Shown here: positions 12,851 to 23,890 of the stretch, one piece after another
Layout: each line of letters starts with the position of its first letter
Position numbering within the stretch: the stretch's first letter is position 1
NCBI GenBank assembly: GCA_947685225.1
Contig: CANTUV010000051.1
Location: 5,766,001 to 5,830,000 of the forward strand
Length of the DNA: 64,000 nucleotides
Reading direction: 5' to 3'
DNA from: Garcia nutans
Lineage: Eukaryota; Streptophyta; Magnoliopsida; Malpighiales; Euphorbiaceae
Translations under genes and position numbers: made by a program
The notes under the pieces: model-generated
The model's database searches: none
Seen by the model: the letters and a program-made list of their open reading frames with translations, nothing else
Told to the model about the DNA's origin: nothing

Positions 12851-15800
12851 ATGATAACATTTGACGGGTCAAATTTTTCTGAATGGTATGAAAGGGTTCA
12901 ATTATCACTGGGTGTATTGGATATTGACCTAGCTTTGATAACTGAAAAGCCATCTGAAGCTATCGATGGTAGTACTTAGGAGCAGGTGGAACAATTAAAG
13001 GCTTGGAAAAGGTCAAATAGACTCAGTCTTATGTTTATGAGAATGACTATTGCCAATAATATCAAGACCTCCCTCCCTCAAACCGAGATCGCCTCGAAAT
13101 TTTTAAAGTCTGTTGAGGAGCGCTTTAAACGCACTGATAAGTCCCTCGCAGGCACACTGATGGCTGAATTGACTACCATGAAGTATGATGGTCAGAAAGG
13201 TATTCAGCAGCATATTTTGAACATGACTGAAAAGGCTGCGAAACTAAAAGCACTGGGCATGAATATGGATGAGTTCTTCTTGGTTACTTAACTCACTTCC
13301 ATCACAGTTTGCTCCATTCAAGATCCACTATAATACTAACAATGAGCAGTGGAACTTGAATGAGCTTACCAGCAAGTGTATTCAAAAAGAAGTGAGATTA
13401 AGACAAGATGGACAAAATTTTGCCCTTACTGTAACTCATGGAGCCATGAAGAATAAAGGCAAATTCAGAAAAGGTAAGCACAACCCACCAAAGAAAAATA
13501 GACCTGGAGAAAGTAGCCAGAGTCATGAAGGAAAATTCATTGTGAAATGCCATTTTTGTGGTAAGAAGGGACACATGAAGAATGAATGCAATAAACGTAA
13601 GAATTGGTTCGAAAAGAGAGGTATAAATTTTTCTTTTGTATGTTATGAATCAAATCTTACTGAAGTTCCTTCTAATACTTGGTGGATTGATTCTGGAGCC
13701 ACAACTCATGTTACTAATTTAATGCAGGGATTCCTTACAACCTGGAAACCAAAGAAAAGTGAAAAGTTCCTCTATATGGGAAACCGTCTCAAAGTAGAAG
13801 TGGTAGCTGTTGGTACCTATTGCTTGCTTTTAGAGACTGGTCATCAGATGGATCTTTTAAACAATTTTTATGTACCTTCAATTTCTAGAAATTTAATTTC
13901 TTTATCCAAATTAGATGCTGTTGGATATTCAGTTTATTTTGGTTGTGGAAAACTAAGTTTAATGTTTAATTCAATAACAGTTGGTTCTGGCATTTTATAT
14001 GATGGTTTATATAAAATTTTTCTGAACTATGAATTTGCACAAGCTTTAGTTACCTTGCATTCAAATGTTGGTTCACAACGTGGCTTAATTAATGAAAATT
14101 CTTCATTCTTATGGCACAAAAGACTAGGGCATATCTCTAGGGAAAGAATCGAGAGATTAGTGAAGGATAGAATTTTACAAAATATTGACTTCACTGATTT
14201 TCAAGTATATGTGGATTGTATAAAAGGAAAACAAACCAAGCATACAAAGAAAGGTGCCAAGAGAAGTAATGGGCTTCTTGAGATAATTCATACAGATATT
14301 TGCGGACCACTCTCCATTTCTTGTTTTACAGGAGAGAGATATTTTATCACCTTTATAGATGATCTGTCTCAATATGGATATGTATATCTAATGCATGAAA
14401 AGTCTCAAGCCATTGACATCTTTGAGATATACATCACAGAGGTTGAGAGACAATTAGATAAAAAGATTAAAATTGTGAGATCAGATCGGGGGGTGAATAC
14501 TATGGTAGATATGATGAATCAGGACAAAATCCTGGTCCTTTTGCCAAATTCCTAGAAAAGCGTGGCATTTGTGCTCAATACACAATGCCAGGTACACCAC
14601 AGCAGAATGGTGTTGCTGAAAGACGTAATCGCACAATAATGGAAATGGTTAGGAGTATGATGAGCTACTCTGCTGTACCTATTTTCTTGTGGGGTGAAGC
14701 TGTAAAAACCGCAATATATATTCTAAATAGAGTTCCTAGTAAAGCAGTTCCAAAAACTCCTTTTGAGTTATGGACTGGTAGGAAATCTAGTTTGAGGCAT
14801 ATACATATATGGGGTTGCCCAGCAGAGGCAAGAATCTTCAACCCACATGAGAAAAAGTTAGATTCAAGAACTGTTTCTGGATATTTTTTGGTTATCCAGA
14901 TAAATAAAAAATGTACAGATTTTACTTTCCTAACCATAGTGTGAGAATAGTTGAAATCGGTAATGCCAGATTCTTAGAGAATGGCGAAATTAGTGAGTGT
15001 AATGAACAGAGAAAAATATACATTGAGGAAATAAGAGTGGATATCCCACCACTCTTTTTCTCTCAAGAAAATATTGCTCCTCAACCTATTCTTCAAGTTG
15101 AGAAAAATGAGCAAAATAATAGAGATGGTTCATTACCTCAAGAAACTGTTGCCATTGAAAATATTGTAGAGCCACCACAACCGGCTCTTTTGAGAAGATC
15201 TCAAAGGGAAAGAAAATCTGCCATTTCAGATGATTATGTGGTGTATCTACAAGAATCTGATTTTGATATTGGGATAAGGAAAGATCCGGTCTCATTTTCA
15301 CAGGCCATAAAAAGTGATGATTCTAATAAATGGATAAAAGCCATGAATGAAGAGTTAAAATCTATGGACCATAATGATGTTTGGGATCTTGTTGATTTGC
15401 TTGATAATTATAAACCTGTCGGCTGTAAATGGGTCTTTAAGACCAAGCGCGATGCCAATGGCAATATCGAACGATTTAAAGCTAGACTAGTGGCCAAAGG
15501 TTTTACTCAGAAGGAGGGAATAGATTATAGAGATACTTTCTCTCCATTTTCTAAAAAGGATTCACTTAGAATTATTATAGCCCTTGTAACTCATTTTGAT
15601 TTAGAGTTACATCAAATGGATGTGAAAACTGCTTTTTTGAATGAAAATTTGGATGAAGATATCTATATGGAACAACATGAAGGGTTCGCAAAGAAAGAAA
15701 GGGAACACCTAGTATGCAAATTAAAGAAATTCATTTACGGTCTTAAACAAACTTCCAGGCAATGGTATATTAAGTTTAATGATACCATCACATCTTTTGG

Positions 15801-16854
15801 ATTTAAAGAAAATACCGTTGATCAATGTATATATCTGAAAGTTAGTGGGAGCAAGTTTATATTTCTGATACTGTATTTGGATGATATTTTGCTAGCTAGT
15901 AGTGATTTTGGTTTATTACGTGAAACCAAGAAATATCTCTCTAAAAACTTTCAGATGGTTGATATGGGTGAGGCAAACTATGTTATCGGCATAGATATTT
16001 TCAGAGATCGATCTCGAGGACTGCTAGGTTTGTCTCAGAAAGGTTATATTAATTGAGTTTTAGAGATATTTAATATGCAGTCATGTTCAGCAGGTGTTGC
16101 ACCTATTTCAAAAGGTGACAAATTAAGTAAATGACAGTGTCCAAAGAATAGCTTTGAGAGGGAGCAAATGAAGAAAACTCCTTATGCATCAGCTGTAGGG
16201 AGTTTGATGTATGCTCAAATGTGTACCAGACTAGATATCAGCTATGCTATTGGTATGTTGGGAAGGTACCAAAGTGATCCAGGATTCGAACATTTGAAGG
16301 CTGCAAAGAAGGTTATGAGATACTTACAAGGGACAAAGGTTTATATGCTCACATATAAAAGATCAGAACAATTAGAAGTGATTGGATACTCAGATTCAGA
16401 TTATGGCGGTTGCCTTGATAGCTTAAAGTCAACTTCAGGTTTTGTCTTCATGCTAGCTAATGGGGCAATCTCGTGGAAGAGTGTAAAACAGTCAATTACT
16501 GCCTCATCTACGATGGAAGCTGAATTTTTTGCTTGTTTTGAAGCCTCAAATCATGCTTTATGGTTGCAAAATTTTATCTCAGGGCTTGGTGTTGTCGACT
16601 CTATTACTAAGCCGGTGAGAATTTATTGTGATAACACCGCAGTTGTTTTCTTTTCTAAAAATGGCAAATACTTCAGTGGATCAAAGCACATGGACTTAAA
16701 GTACCTCGTTGTTAAAGAAAGAGTCCAGAAACAACAAGTGTCAATTGAAAATATCAGTACCACACTTATGATTGCCAATCCATTGACTAAGGGATTGCCT
16801 CCAAAGATATATATGGAGCATGTTATAAGGATGAGTCTTTTGAGTAATCCATAA
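12851..16854 (+). pseudogene. Copia B gag-pol polyprotein, mildly damaged
   Basis: Gag runs from 12,851, with a clean CCHC zinc knuckle (CHFCGKKGHMKNEC) at about 13,546-13,590. Then follow protease WWIDSGATTHVT near 13,680, the integrase zinc region WHKRLGH near 14,113, integrase core with IHTDICGP near 14,287, RT with YLDDILLA near 15,872, and RNase H to the stop at 16,854. Breaks seen: TAG at 12,977; frameshifts near 13,285, 14,490-14,585 and 14,890; a stop at about 16,056; a TGA near 16,132. Copia D carries a closely related polyprotein, so the two belong to one lineage. No functional product is expected. Confidence 0.93.
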
Positions 16855-17418
16855 TATGTACAATGGATATTTTAGTGGTTATGTAATTGACTTTTTTGCG
16901 CATTTAAAGCATGTTTCTGTTCTGTCCTATTTTTCAATTATGGGTGCACATTTTTATTATTTGATCAATAGGAAATGTCTTGACAAGACAAATTATAGGG
17001 GCTATTTTGGCTTGATGAACTGAGTTTGCAAGGGTTATTGATGTGTAGTACATAGAAGGAAATATGATATCGAAATCATATAACCGCTATGACTCGCATT
17101 TATAATCTAAGCTTATTTCAGTATTATAGTATAAGCACTTTAAGTTTGTTGGCTACCTTATTAAATTCGTGATCACGTGTCAAATTCTTTTATGAAATTA
17201 AATAAATGTATTTTGATATAAAATAAATATATATATTATATAGTTTTCATAATCGGTTTAGTGGACCAAATGGGAGAATGTTAATTCCACGTAAATTAAG
17301 TGGATGGCCCACTAACCTAGTATTTTATTTTTATGCAAACTTATCCACTTGTAAAGTTGTAGCCAACTAAACTACCTATTAAGATGGAGATAACTATTAT
17401 TAAGATAGAATAATTCCT

Positions 17419-17643
17419 ACCCTTGATCGTGAAATATCGATTGCTTGTTGAACCCTGTGAATTGCGTGAAAGTAAGATCTCCAAATTTGGGAGTCCAAGA
17501 GTTTTATAAAACGTTCTTGATGGAAAAAAAATGTGAATGAAAGATCCCACTGAATTGAATTGGGTCAATGAATCTAAGAAATAGTGATAATTCTTGATCT
17601 CTCTCAATTCGAAAATCCAGGATTTGAATTGATGTCCTTTCAT
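17419..17643 (-). pseudogene. ycf2: Plastid ycf2 5' fragment
   Basis: Reading from the ATG at 17,643 downward, the first residues are MKGHQFKSWIFELREIKN and later SLTQFNSVGSFIHIFF and LLSRNSQGSTSNRYFTIKG. These match the N-terminus of plastid Ycf2, a giant (about 2,200-residue) FtsH-like ATPase-related protein tied to plastid protein import. Only about 75 residues remain, with small frame disturbances in the middle, and the fragment ends at the insertion edge. A nuclear fossil with no function. Confidence 0.93.
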
Positions 17644-17663
17644 TGATTCCTCCTAAATTGCGA

Positions 17664-17720
17664 ATCAAGGCAGTGGATTGTGAATCCACCATGCGCGGGT
17701 TCAATCCCCATCATTCGCCC
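17664..17720 (+). pseudogene. trnH-GUG: Plastid trnH-GUG, 5'-truncated
   Basis: The 57 bases match the 3' three-quarters of plastid tRNA-His: anticodon arm with GTG in ggattGTGaatcc, variable region, T loop ggttcaatcccc and acceptor end ttcgccc. The first 17 or so bases (5' acceptor strand and start of the D arm) are missing, so it cannot fold as a tRNA. Confidence 0.92.
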
Positions 17721-18344
17721 ATAGTATTAAAGTAATATTAAAGTCATAAAATAATAATAAAGGAGCTAGACATTTCTAAATGAAATAAAATAATAAAAAA
17801 TTTGAAATTACAAAATATTACCATTATAATATTACCATTATATAATAAATTTAATTATATAAAAATTTTAAGTTAATTAATAATAATTTAATAATTTTAA
17901 TAAGAATTTTTTTAATAATAATTTTAAATAATTTTAAGTTAATTAAAATTTAATTAAAATTAAATTATTAATATTAATTAATAATAGATGGAGTGAGAAA
18001 TCCTTTTTTAAATTAAATTTTAATAGATAATGGTTATCACGTTCAGCTTTTGCTGAATAAATTCTAGCCCTCTTCTCTCATCTATAAAAGGAGCACAGAA
18101 AATCCTTTGTGATATATGTTTCTAAAGAATTCCATCAATTACAGTTCTTAAAATTGCTGTGAATAATAGTTAGATAGAGAAAAGAAGAGTATTTAGAATT
18201 AAATATTTCAATCAAAGAGGCTCTTCAATTATTTAATGGTTGCTTCATCAATAAACGGTATGTTAATTAATTTATTATTTCTTAAGATATTTGAATTTAA
18301 TTAAATAGAGCATCAGATTTATTTCAGTATTAAAAATTCTTACA

Positions 18345-18519
18345 ACTTGCTCATGATTTAAAGAGTAATAACCGTCAAATCTAGAGAGTCCTGGAGCTAC
18401 AAAAGATCCATAATATAAACAAATTAACCAGAGAAGCGCAATGAGTCCAATAAGAACATAAGTAATTAGCTTTGTAGTGCGACTTTGGTCGTTCTTTAGT
18501 TTCATTTCTCGATCAAATT
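18345..18519 (-). pseudogene. Exon of a small membrane protein gene, interrupted by Copia B
   Basis: On the minus strand a pyrimidine-rich run ending TTCTATAG (acceptor just above 18,519) precedes an open frame. An ATG at 18,505 opens MKLKNDQSRTTKLITYVL, followed by a strong hydrophobic helix (VLIGLIALLWLICLYYG) and a short polar tail. The frame reaches the ACTTG target duplication of Copia B. Before insertion it would have continued at 11,017 and stopped after about seven codons, giving about 60 residues, or it could have spliced. I do not recognise the family. One membrane segment and a charged N-terminus suggest a single-pass membrane protein. Composition is more gene-like than its surroundings. 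Confidence 0.45.
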
Positions 18520-20326
18520 CTATAGAAAACAAAACCCACCTAAAAGGAAATACAAGAAATAGCTAAATATTTTAAGTGCCAAATTCTTCTTCCTCTTTTT
18601 TAAGCATCGATCAATCAAACACACAAAAAAAATATAAATAAACACAAAGCAGTAATAAAGCATGGCAACTAAAGCCCATCATCAAATATGATAAATCGAA
18701 CTCCGGCATCTGGGGTAAGAAATATTATGTCAGTAGTGGGGATGACGAGCTATTGGGAAAAGAATATTGAAATCTTTTTTTTTATTTAATCATTTTTAAA
18801 ATAAAAAAAGAAAAAAAAAGTATCTGCTAAAATTATTAAACAAATAAAAATAGTTACGTCAAATATATAAAAGGACAAATATATCAGCCCTTTTAAAAAT
18901 CCTGATATATTTGTCTCAGTAAATACATACTCTCGTCATAACTTATAAGCAAAAATGCACATTTTTCTTAGATAAAATAAAAAAAAAGAATCATTTTAAC
19001 TCAATAATTAATAAAGCTACTTATTACTCGATTTTATGAATTGAAAAATATGTAGCCAAGTTTCAAATACAAACATTGTTTAATACCATTTTAAACCCCT
19101 AAAAAATCAATACAAAATATTAGTATATTAATTACTGTGTATAAATTTAAGAAGATTATTTTTTTCCTGGTCCAAAATGAACTTTTTGTAACAATTAATA
19201 ACATCAAACCAGTCTACTTCTTATGTATACATAATAAATATATACACTGAAAGGCTGCTTACTTCAAGTTGAGCTGCGTGGCCCATTACCTTTCAAGACT
19301 ATTCCGTCCGGGACCGCTAGGATTAATTTGGCTTATTAAAATCGTTGAACATTGAATTATTCGTAAGGACTTGGTCGTACTATCCATAAATAATAGTATT
19401 TTCTAATTTTATTGAAATTAAATTAAATTAAACTGAAAATGTTATACTCATTGTTTCTCCTATATACATAAAACAATAATATCATTATTCATAATTCAGA
19501 ATCACCTCTTTTTATTCTATATTATTAATTAACATAGATTACTATGTCTCAGATATACTGTATTTGTCTTGACTTAAGTTTAATTAATTAATAAATAGAG
19601 AATGAGGATTTGAATGAGTCTAAAAATCCTCAAAATTCACCCCCCTGCATGAATTAATTACTCCATTTAAAAATTTTAAATTAGATTTAAATATAATTAT
19701 ACTTTTTTAATTATTTATTCGAAGTCGAATAAAATTATAATAACAGTAAAATTTTATTTATTAAATTTTTCCTTGGATTGAAATTGAGGTCTTAGGCTTT
19801 AGTGGCTTTTTTTCCCCCTGGATTTGATATATAGAATAGTATGTTTGATTAGGCAGCCCTGGCTTAAGAGAATCTTGAATTATTTGTTGCACGGTATGCT
19901 GAATTTGATTGGTTGTATTTCCAAGACCATTCTAAATGTCTTAGTTACTTTGTAAAGTATTATTATAATTTAATAGAGACAAAAACATTTATTATAATCT
20001 GTTTTTAATTAATTATTTTGTTTTATGGTAAATTTCAAAGTTAAATGTTAGAACTCCATAGATACTCAAAATTATTGATTAACTATTTAAATCTTTTTTT
20101 TCCCCCCAAAATGATGTTAAAATGTATTTCTAGTAATGTAATATGTTTTTAATATAATTCTACACTAAAAATATTTTTAATTGTATTTCATCAGAAGTAA
20201 AAAAAAATATATAGTTTAAAATTATTAATTGGTAAATAAATGCCTGTCTATTAACATATATAAGTCAAAGATAATCAATTTACAGAGTTTGACCATAATT
20301 AAACTGTTATTAAAGAAAGAAAAATA
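18520..20326. other. Intergenic sequence, no gene recognised
   Basis: On the minus strand 18,521-18,780 may hold the intron and 5' UTR of the interrupted exon. The rest is AT-rich, with scattered less-AT segments (e.g. 19,255-19,330). No coding similarity, RNA gene or clear transposon end was found. Confidence 0.35.
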
Positions 20327-20568
20327 CTCCCCTCGTTTCAAATTATTTGATACATTTTCTATATTTTATAATAATTAACAAAAAGTTATTATTTTAAAAA
20401 AAAAGTAATTAATTTTATTAAAAATATAAATTTTATTTTAATATGTAGTATAATTATTAAATATTTTTAATAAATGACATTAAATATAGATATAATAGAG
20501 ATTTTACATATTAATTAATTTGTGAAATTAATAACTAAATTATAATTTGAAATAAATGGAAAAAATAT
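20327..20568. mobile_element. Degenerate Stowaway-like MITE
   Basis: The left end reads TA|CTCCCCTCGTTTCAAATTATTTGATA, close to the Tc1/mariner Stowaway terminal pattern (CTCCCTCCGTTnCAAAATA, from memory). The right end near 20,545-20,568, inverted, reads CATTTATTTCAAATTATAATTT, an eroded mate. The interior is AT-rich and non-coding. It lies about 330 bp upstream of the kinase start codon. Confidence 0.55.
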
Positions 20569-20894
20569 GTATTAATAAAGAGCACTATATAATATCTGTG
20601 AAAATTTGGAAAAAAAAGCAGAGAAGACTGTACATGTATAAACAAAAACCAAACATTTTTGGGTAATTTCGGACATGGAAAATGGAAATGGCTCTTATTA
20701 TTATTGGAATTTGTCAATTCTCCACTCCTTTCCTCTTTCTACGAAACTCAACAATTAATTACCAAAATCTTATTTGCTTAAGCAACAAAAAAACAACATG
20801 TAAATCAAAACAAATCCAGATTCTTATTCTTTTTTATCAACAAATACAATCTGTTTGATATTTTTTGTCTTGAAAACCAGTTCTCAGTTCTCTA

Positions 20895-22244
20895 ATGGAG
20901 GACAAGAAAGCTCATATAATGGCAGTTTCAATAGTAATCATCCTCGTCGTTGTCATCGTTATTGCTCGTGTCTCACTTAAGCTCTCTAGGGCTTTCTACT
21001 TGATTTTAGGTGCCGATGTAGCTGTGATTCTTGCGGTTTTCGTTTGTATGATGATTAGACGGCGTTATAATCGGAGAAGTAAATTATTAGTTACGCAATT
21101 AGCTTCTGCAGGAAGAGAGCTTCGCATTGAGTACAGTTTTCTAAGAAAAGTTGCCGGAGTTCCTATAAAATTTCGAATCAAGGAGCTCGAAGATGCAACG
21201 GACAATTTCCGATCATTGCTTGGGCAAGGAGCTTCAGCTTCTGTTTTCAAAGGGATTTTAAGTGATGGAACTGCGGTTGCAGTGAAACGCATCGAGAAAG
21301 AAGAGCATGGTGACAAGGAATTTAGATCTGAAGTTGCTGCAATTGCTAGTGTTCAACATGTGAATCTGGTGCGTATACTTGGGTACTGTATTGTACCAGG
21401 AGGACCTCGATTCCTTGTTTATGAGTTCATTCCAAATGGGTCTTTAGATTGCTGGATTTTCCCCCAAAAAGCAAATCGAAATCTACCTGGAGGTTGTTTG
21501 TCATGGGAATTAAGGTTCAGAATCGCCATTGATGTAGCCAGAGCACTTTCTTATCTTCATAATGATTGCAGGTCAAGAGTCTTACATCTTGATGTTAAGC
21601 CAGAAAATATACTAATTGATGAAAATTATAGAGCAATTGTATCGGATTTTGGTCTTTCCAAGTTAATGAGTAAAGATGAGAGCCGCGTTATTACAAATAT
21701 TCGTGGAACTAGAGGTTATTTAGCTCCAGAATGGTTGTTGGAGAATGGAATTTCTGAGAAATCTGATGTTTATAGTTATGGAATGGTTCTTTTGGAGTTG
21801 ATTGGTGGGCAAAGATGCGTCTGTTTGATTCAAAAAGGCAATGACATGGCTCAAAGAACTTGGCGATACTTTCCTAAAATTGTGAATCAGAAAATGAGAG
21901 AAGGAAAATTAATGGAAATTGTGGATCAAAGATTAATAGACACTGGAGGTGTTGATGAAAGGGAGGTTAAAAGATTGGTTCATATAGCTTTCTGGTGCAT
22001 ACAAGAGAAGGCTAGGCTTAGGCCTACTATGAGTCGAGTAGCGGAAATGCTTGAAGGCAGGGTAGCTGTGGAAGAACCCCCTGATACCCAAATGCTTGTT
22101 GTTGATTTACTGTCAATTGATAGGGATTCACCAGATGGTCATAATAAAAGAGCTGCCATTGCTGCATTGACAGATGAACCAGTAGATTGTAACCATCCTG
22201 CTGCATCTTATTCATATACCATGTCCATTATCTCTCCAAGATAG
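20895..22244 (+). CDS. Receptor-like protein kinase without ectodomain (At5g20050-like)
   Basis: Single-exon gene, 449 residues. Two hydrophobic segments (about 8-27 and 34-54) are followed by a basic stretch (RRRYNRRSK), so the protein is likely membrane-anchored with a cytosolic kinase. The kinase domain is about 105-385: glycine loop GQGASASVFKG (110-120), ATP-binding Lys in VAVK (K131), catalytic loop HLDVKPEN with D233, DFG at 251-253, APEW at 278-281, and a conserved late-domain Arg in RLRPTM. The residue before the catalytic Asp is Leu, so this is a non-RD kinase. There is no lectin, LRR or other extracellular domain. Closest family: probable receptor-like kinases of the At5g20050 type (about 450 residues). 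All catalytic residues are present; the ligand and substrate are unknown. The start follows a short 5' UTR and no nearby upstream in-frame Met was seen. Confidence 0.93.
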   Translation: MEDKKAHIMAVSIVIILVVVIVIARVSLKLSRAFYLILGADVAVILAVFVCMMIRRRYNRRSKLLVTQLASAGRELRIEYSFLRKVAGVPIKFRIKELEDATDNFRSLLGQGASASVFKGILSDGTAVAVKRIEKEEHGDKEFRSEVAAIASVQHVNLVRILGYCIVPGGPRFLVYEFIPNGSLDCWIFPQKANRNLPGGCLSWELRFRIAIDVARALSYLHNDCRSRVLHLDVKPENILIDENYRAIVSDFGLSKLMSKDESRVITNIRGTRGYLAPEWLLENGISEKSDVYSYGMVLLELIGGQRCVCLIQKGNDMAQRTWRYFPKIVNQKMREGKLMEIVDQRLIDTGGVDEREVKRLVHIAFWCIQEKARLRPTMSRVAEMLEGRVAVEEPPDTQMLVVDLLSIDRDSPDGHNKRAAIAALTDEPVDCNHPAASYSYTMSIISPR

Positions 22245-22860
22245 AGACTACTTTTATCTCTTTCAAGGTATCTTCATTTTCTTCATCTTCTTTTTTCAGT
22301 TTATAATCTTTTCTAATTGTCTAATTAGCGTTTGTGCATCAAAGAAAGGACTAATGGGAAACAAAAGATTCAAATTTCAAGTTTTTTTCTTTTTCATTAA
22401 TGGTTCCAAGAACCATTAATTTTTTAAGTTCCATCTTTAATTTCATATTCCAATTTCTGTTTGTTGTCGAGAAAAGGAGAAAAGCTCAGCCTTTTTCTTG
22501 ACAATTTCTCTTGTTCTTGTGTTGAGAAAGAGTAAGTGCTGAGGTATACATTGTAATTGTATGATCTATTCTTAGATAAAATAGTGAAACTTCCATTTCA
22601 TCCAAGTCAATAATATAATACTTTTTCCCATTTTCTCTAATTGCTAAAAGTAAGCATAGTTGCACAATAAAGAGAAAAACAATTGATGTGGGATTAGTTT
22701 GATCTCATAACTGTGAGTGTAATTGAATAATAAAAATTCGAAAATTATTAGTAATTAATATCTTGCCTTCAAGTAGTATGCATGATAGGGATATATGCAT
22801 GCCTATTGAGTTATGGAGCTTCTAAGCCAATGCTAAATAGAGTGTGAAAACAGGTTGGTG
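22245..22860 (+). other. Kinase 3' UTR and downstream flank
   Basis: Pyrimidine-rich sequence directly after the stop codon fits a 3' UTR. No second gene is seen. The short inverted pair 'atggttccaagaaccat' at about 22,400 may be fortuitous. Confidence 0.4.
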
Positions 22861-23530
22861 GATAGGGCACTATTGATGAGCCAAGTTACTCGAGCTCGGC
22901 TTGGGTCTCAGTTCAATAAAAGCCGGTTTAGGCTCGAATTCGAAATATTTGTTTGTTAAATAAGCCAAGCTCTAATAAAGAAATACTCGACTCGTTAGCT
23001 CATGAAAAATACTTGACTCGTTAGCTCGTGAGCTAATTCATTTAAAAAATTCATGGGTTATGCTCGTAAGCTAGCTCGTTTATTATGTTGAATTAAAAAT
23101 ATATATAATTTAATCCATATATATTAAATTATTTATATGAATATATTAATTTTTTAATTAATTTAATTTATATAATTTATTAATAAATGATATATGTAAT
23201 AAATAAATTAAATAATATAAAATTATAATAATATAATATTTTATTTTATTAATTTATAATCATATTATTTATTCTTCATAAAAAATTTAATTTGTGTAGC
23301 TCTATTATGAAAATGTAGAAAATACGAATGAAAAATAAAAATTGAAATAAGTCCGTTGAGCCTATTAAACTTATTTAAATCTCAAGATACATAACATATG
23401 AGTATAATCGATATAAGCTTGGACTATATTCGAGTTCAAGCTCGGGCTTAGTTCGAGTTTATGATGAGCCGAGCTTGAATTTTTTAAAGTTCAATTCGGT
23501 TAAACTCGATTATAACTCTATTAATGAATG
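22861..23530. repeat. Probable non-autonomous DNA transposon with GAGCTCG-rich ends
   Basis: Both ends are rich in variants of 'gagctcg' and 'gagccgagcttga' (22,885-23,080 direct; 23,420-23,520), around an A/T-only core. This layout is common in plant hAT-derived non-autonomous elements. I could not define terminal repeats or a target duplication. Confidence 0.4.
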
Positions 23531-23890
23531 ATATCCATACATATTGACCCATTGTCAAAATAAATCTAGAATAAATATAAATATTATCTATTTATTTATT
23601 ATATCAAAATTTCTCAATTTTAACACAATATAAAATTTAAATGTCTCAATTCTAGCATAATACAAAATTTAAACAGGTTATATAAACATGACGCATGTAA
23701 CACATTTATTTAGATGAATTATATACATATCATAAAATTTGATATGACTCATCTAATCGTGTATAATATTTATGATCTAAAATAATTTTATGTTCTTACA
23801 TAATTAATTGAAATATTATCTATAAAAAGTTAAAAAATATTTTTTAAAATACAAAAAAATAAACAATATAAGCCAATTTAGGGTTTGTCA
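23531..23890. other. AT-rich intergenic sequence
   Basis: No gene, RNA or repeat boundary recognised. Confidence 0.3.

Larger units (their letters stand above)
17419..17986. mobile_element. Nuclear insertion of organelle DNA (plastid ycf2 + trnH mosaic) with an AT-rich tail
   Basis: This 568-bp block is absent from the 5' LTR. The first 302 bases (17,419-17,720) are plastid sequence: the 5' end of ycf2 on the minus strand, a short linker, then 57 bases of trnH-GUG on the plus strand. The remaining 265 bases are an A/T-only-like filler of unknown source. In usual angiosperm plastomes ycf2 and trnH-GUG are not adjacent, so the piece is a mosaic or came from a rearranged plastome or a plastid segment in mitochondrial DNA. 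Confidence 0.9.
11023..18344 (+). mobile_element. Complete Copia LTR retrotransposon (element B) with a plastid DNA insertion in its 3' LTR
   Basis: Bounded by LTRs beginning TGTTAATTCC and ending TTCTTACA, with an exact 5-bp target duplication ACTTG (11,018-11,022 and 18,345-18,349). The primer site after the 5' LTR reads ttgatatcagagcca, close to the Met-tRNA-primed Copia sequence. The purine tract tgggagaa precedes the 3' LTR. Ignoring a 568-bp insertion in the 3' LTR, the LTRs are 500 and 498 bp and differ at roughly 6% of positions by hand count, so B is younger than A. Its coding region is only lightly broken. It interrupts a minus-strand reading frame. Confidence 0.95.
17279..18344 (+). 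repeat. 3' LTR of Copia B, split by an insertion
   Basis: LTR sequence occupies 17,279-17,418 and 17,987-18,344. The two parts join to match the uninterrupted 500-bp 5' LTR with essentially no loss of LTR sequence. Confidence 0.93.

Noticed and set aside
17341..17643. 100-codon frame on the minus strand
   Set aside because: It begins as plastid ycf2 but its last ~25 codons are retrotransposon LTR; a fossil, not a gene.
17664..17720. A working nuclear tRNA-His gene
   Set aside because: The 5' acceptor strand and part of the D arm are absent.
18275..18345. C-terminal extension of the small membrane frame into the LTR
   Set aside because: The last codons lie in Copia B's LTR; the native continuation was on the other side of the insertion.
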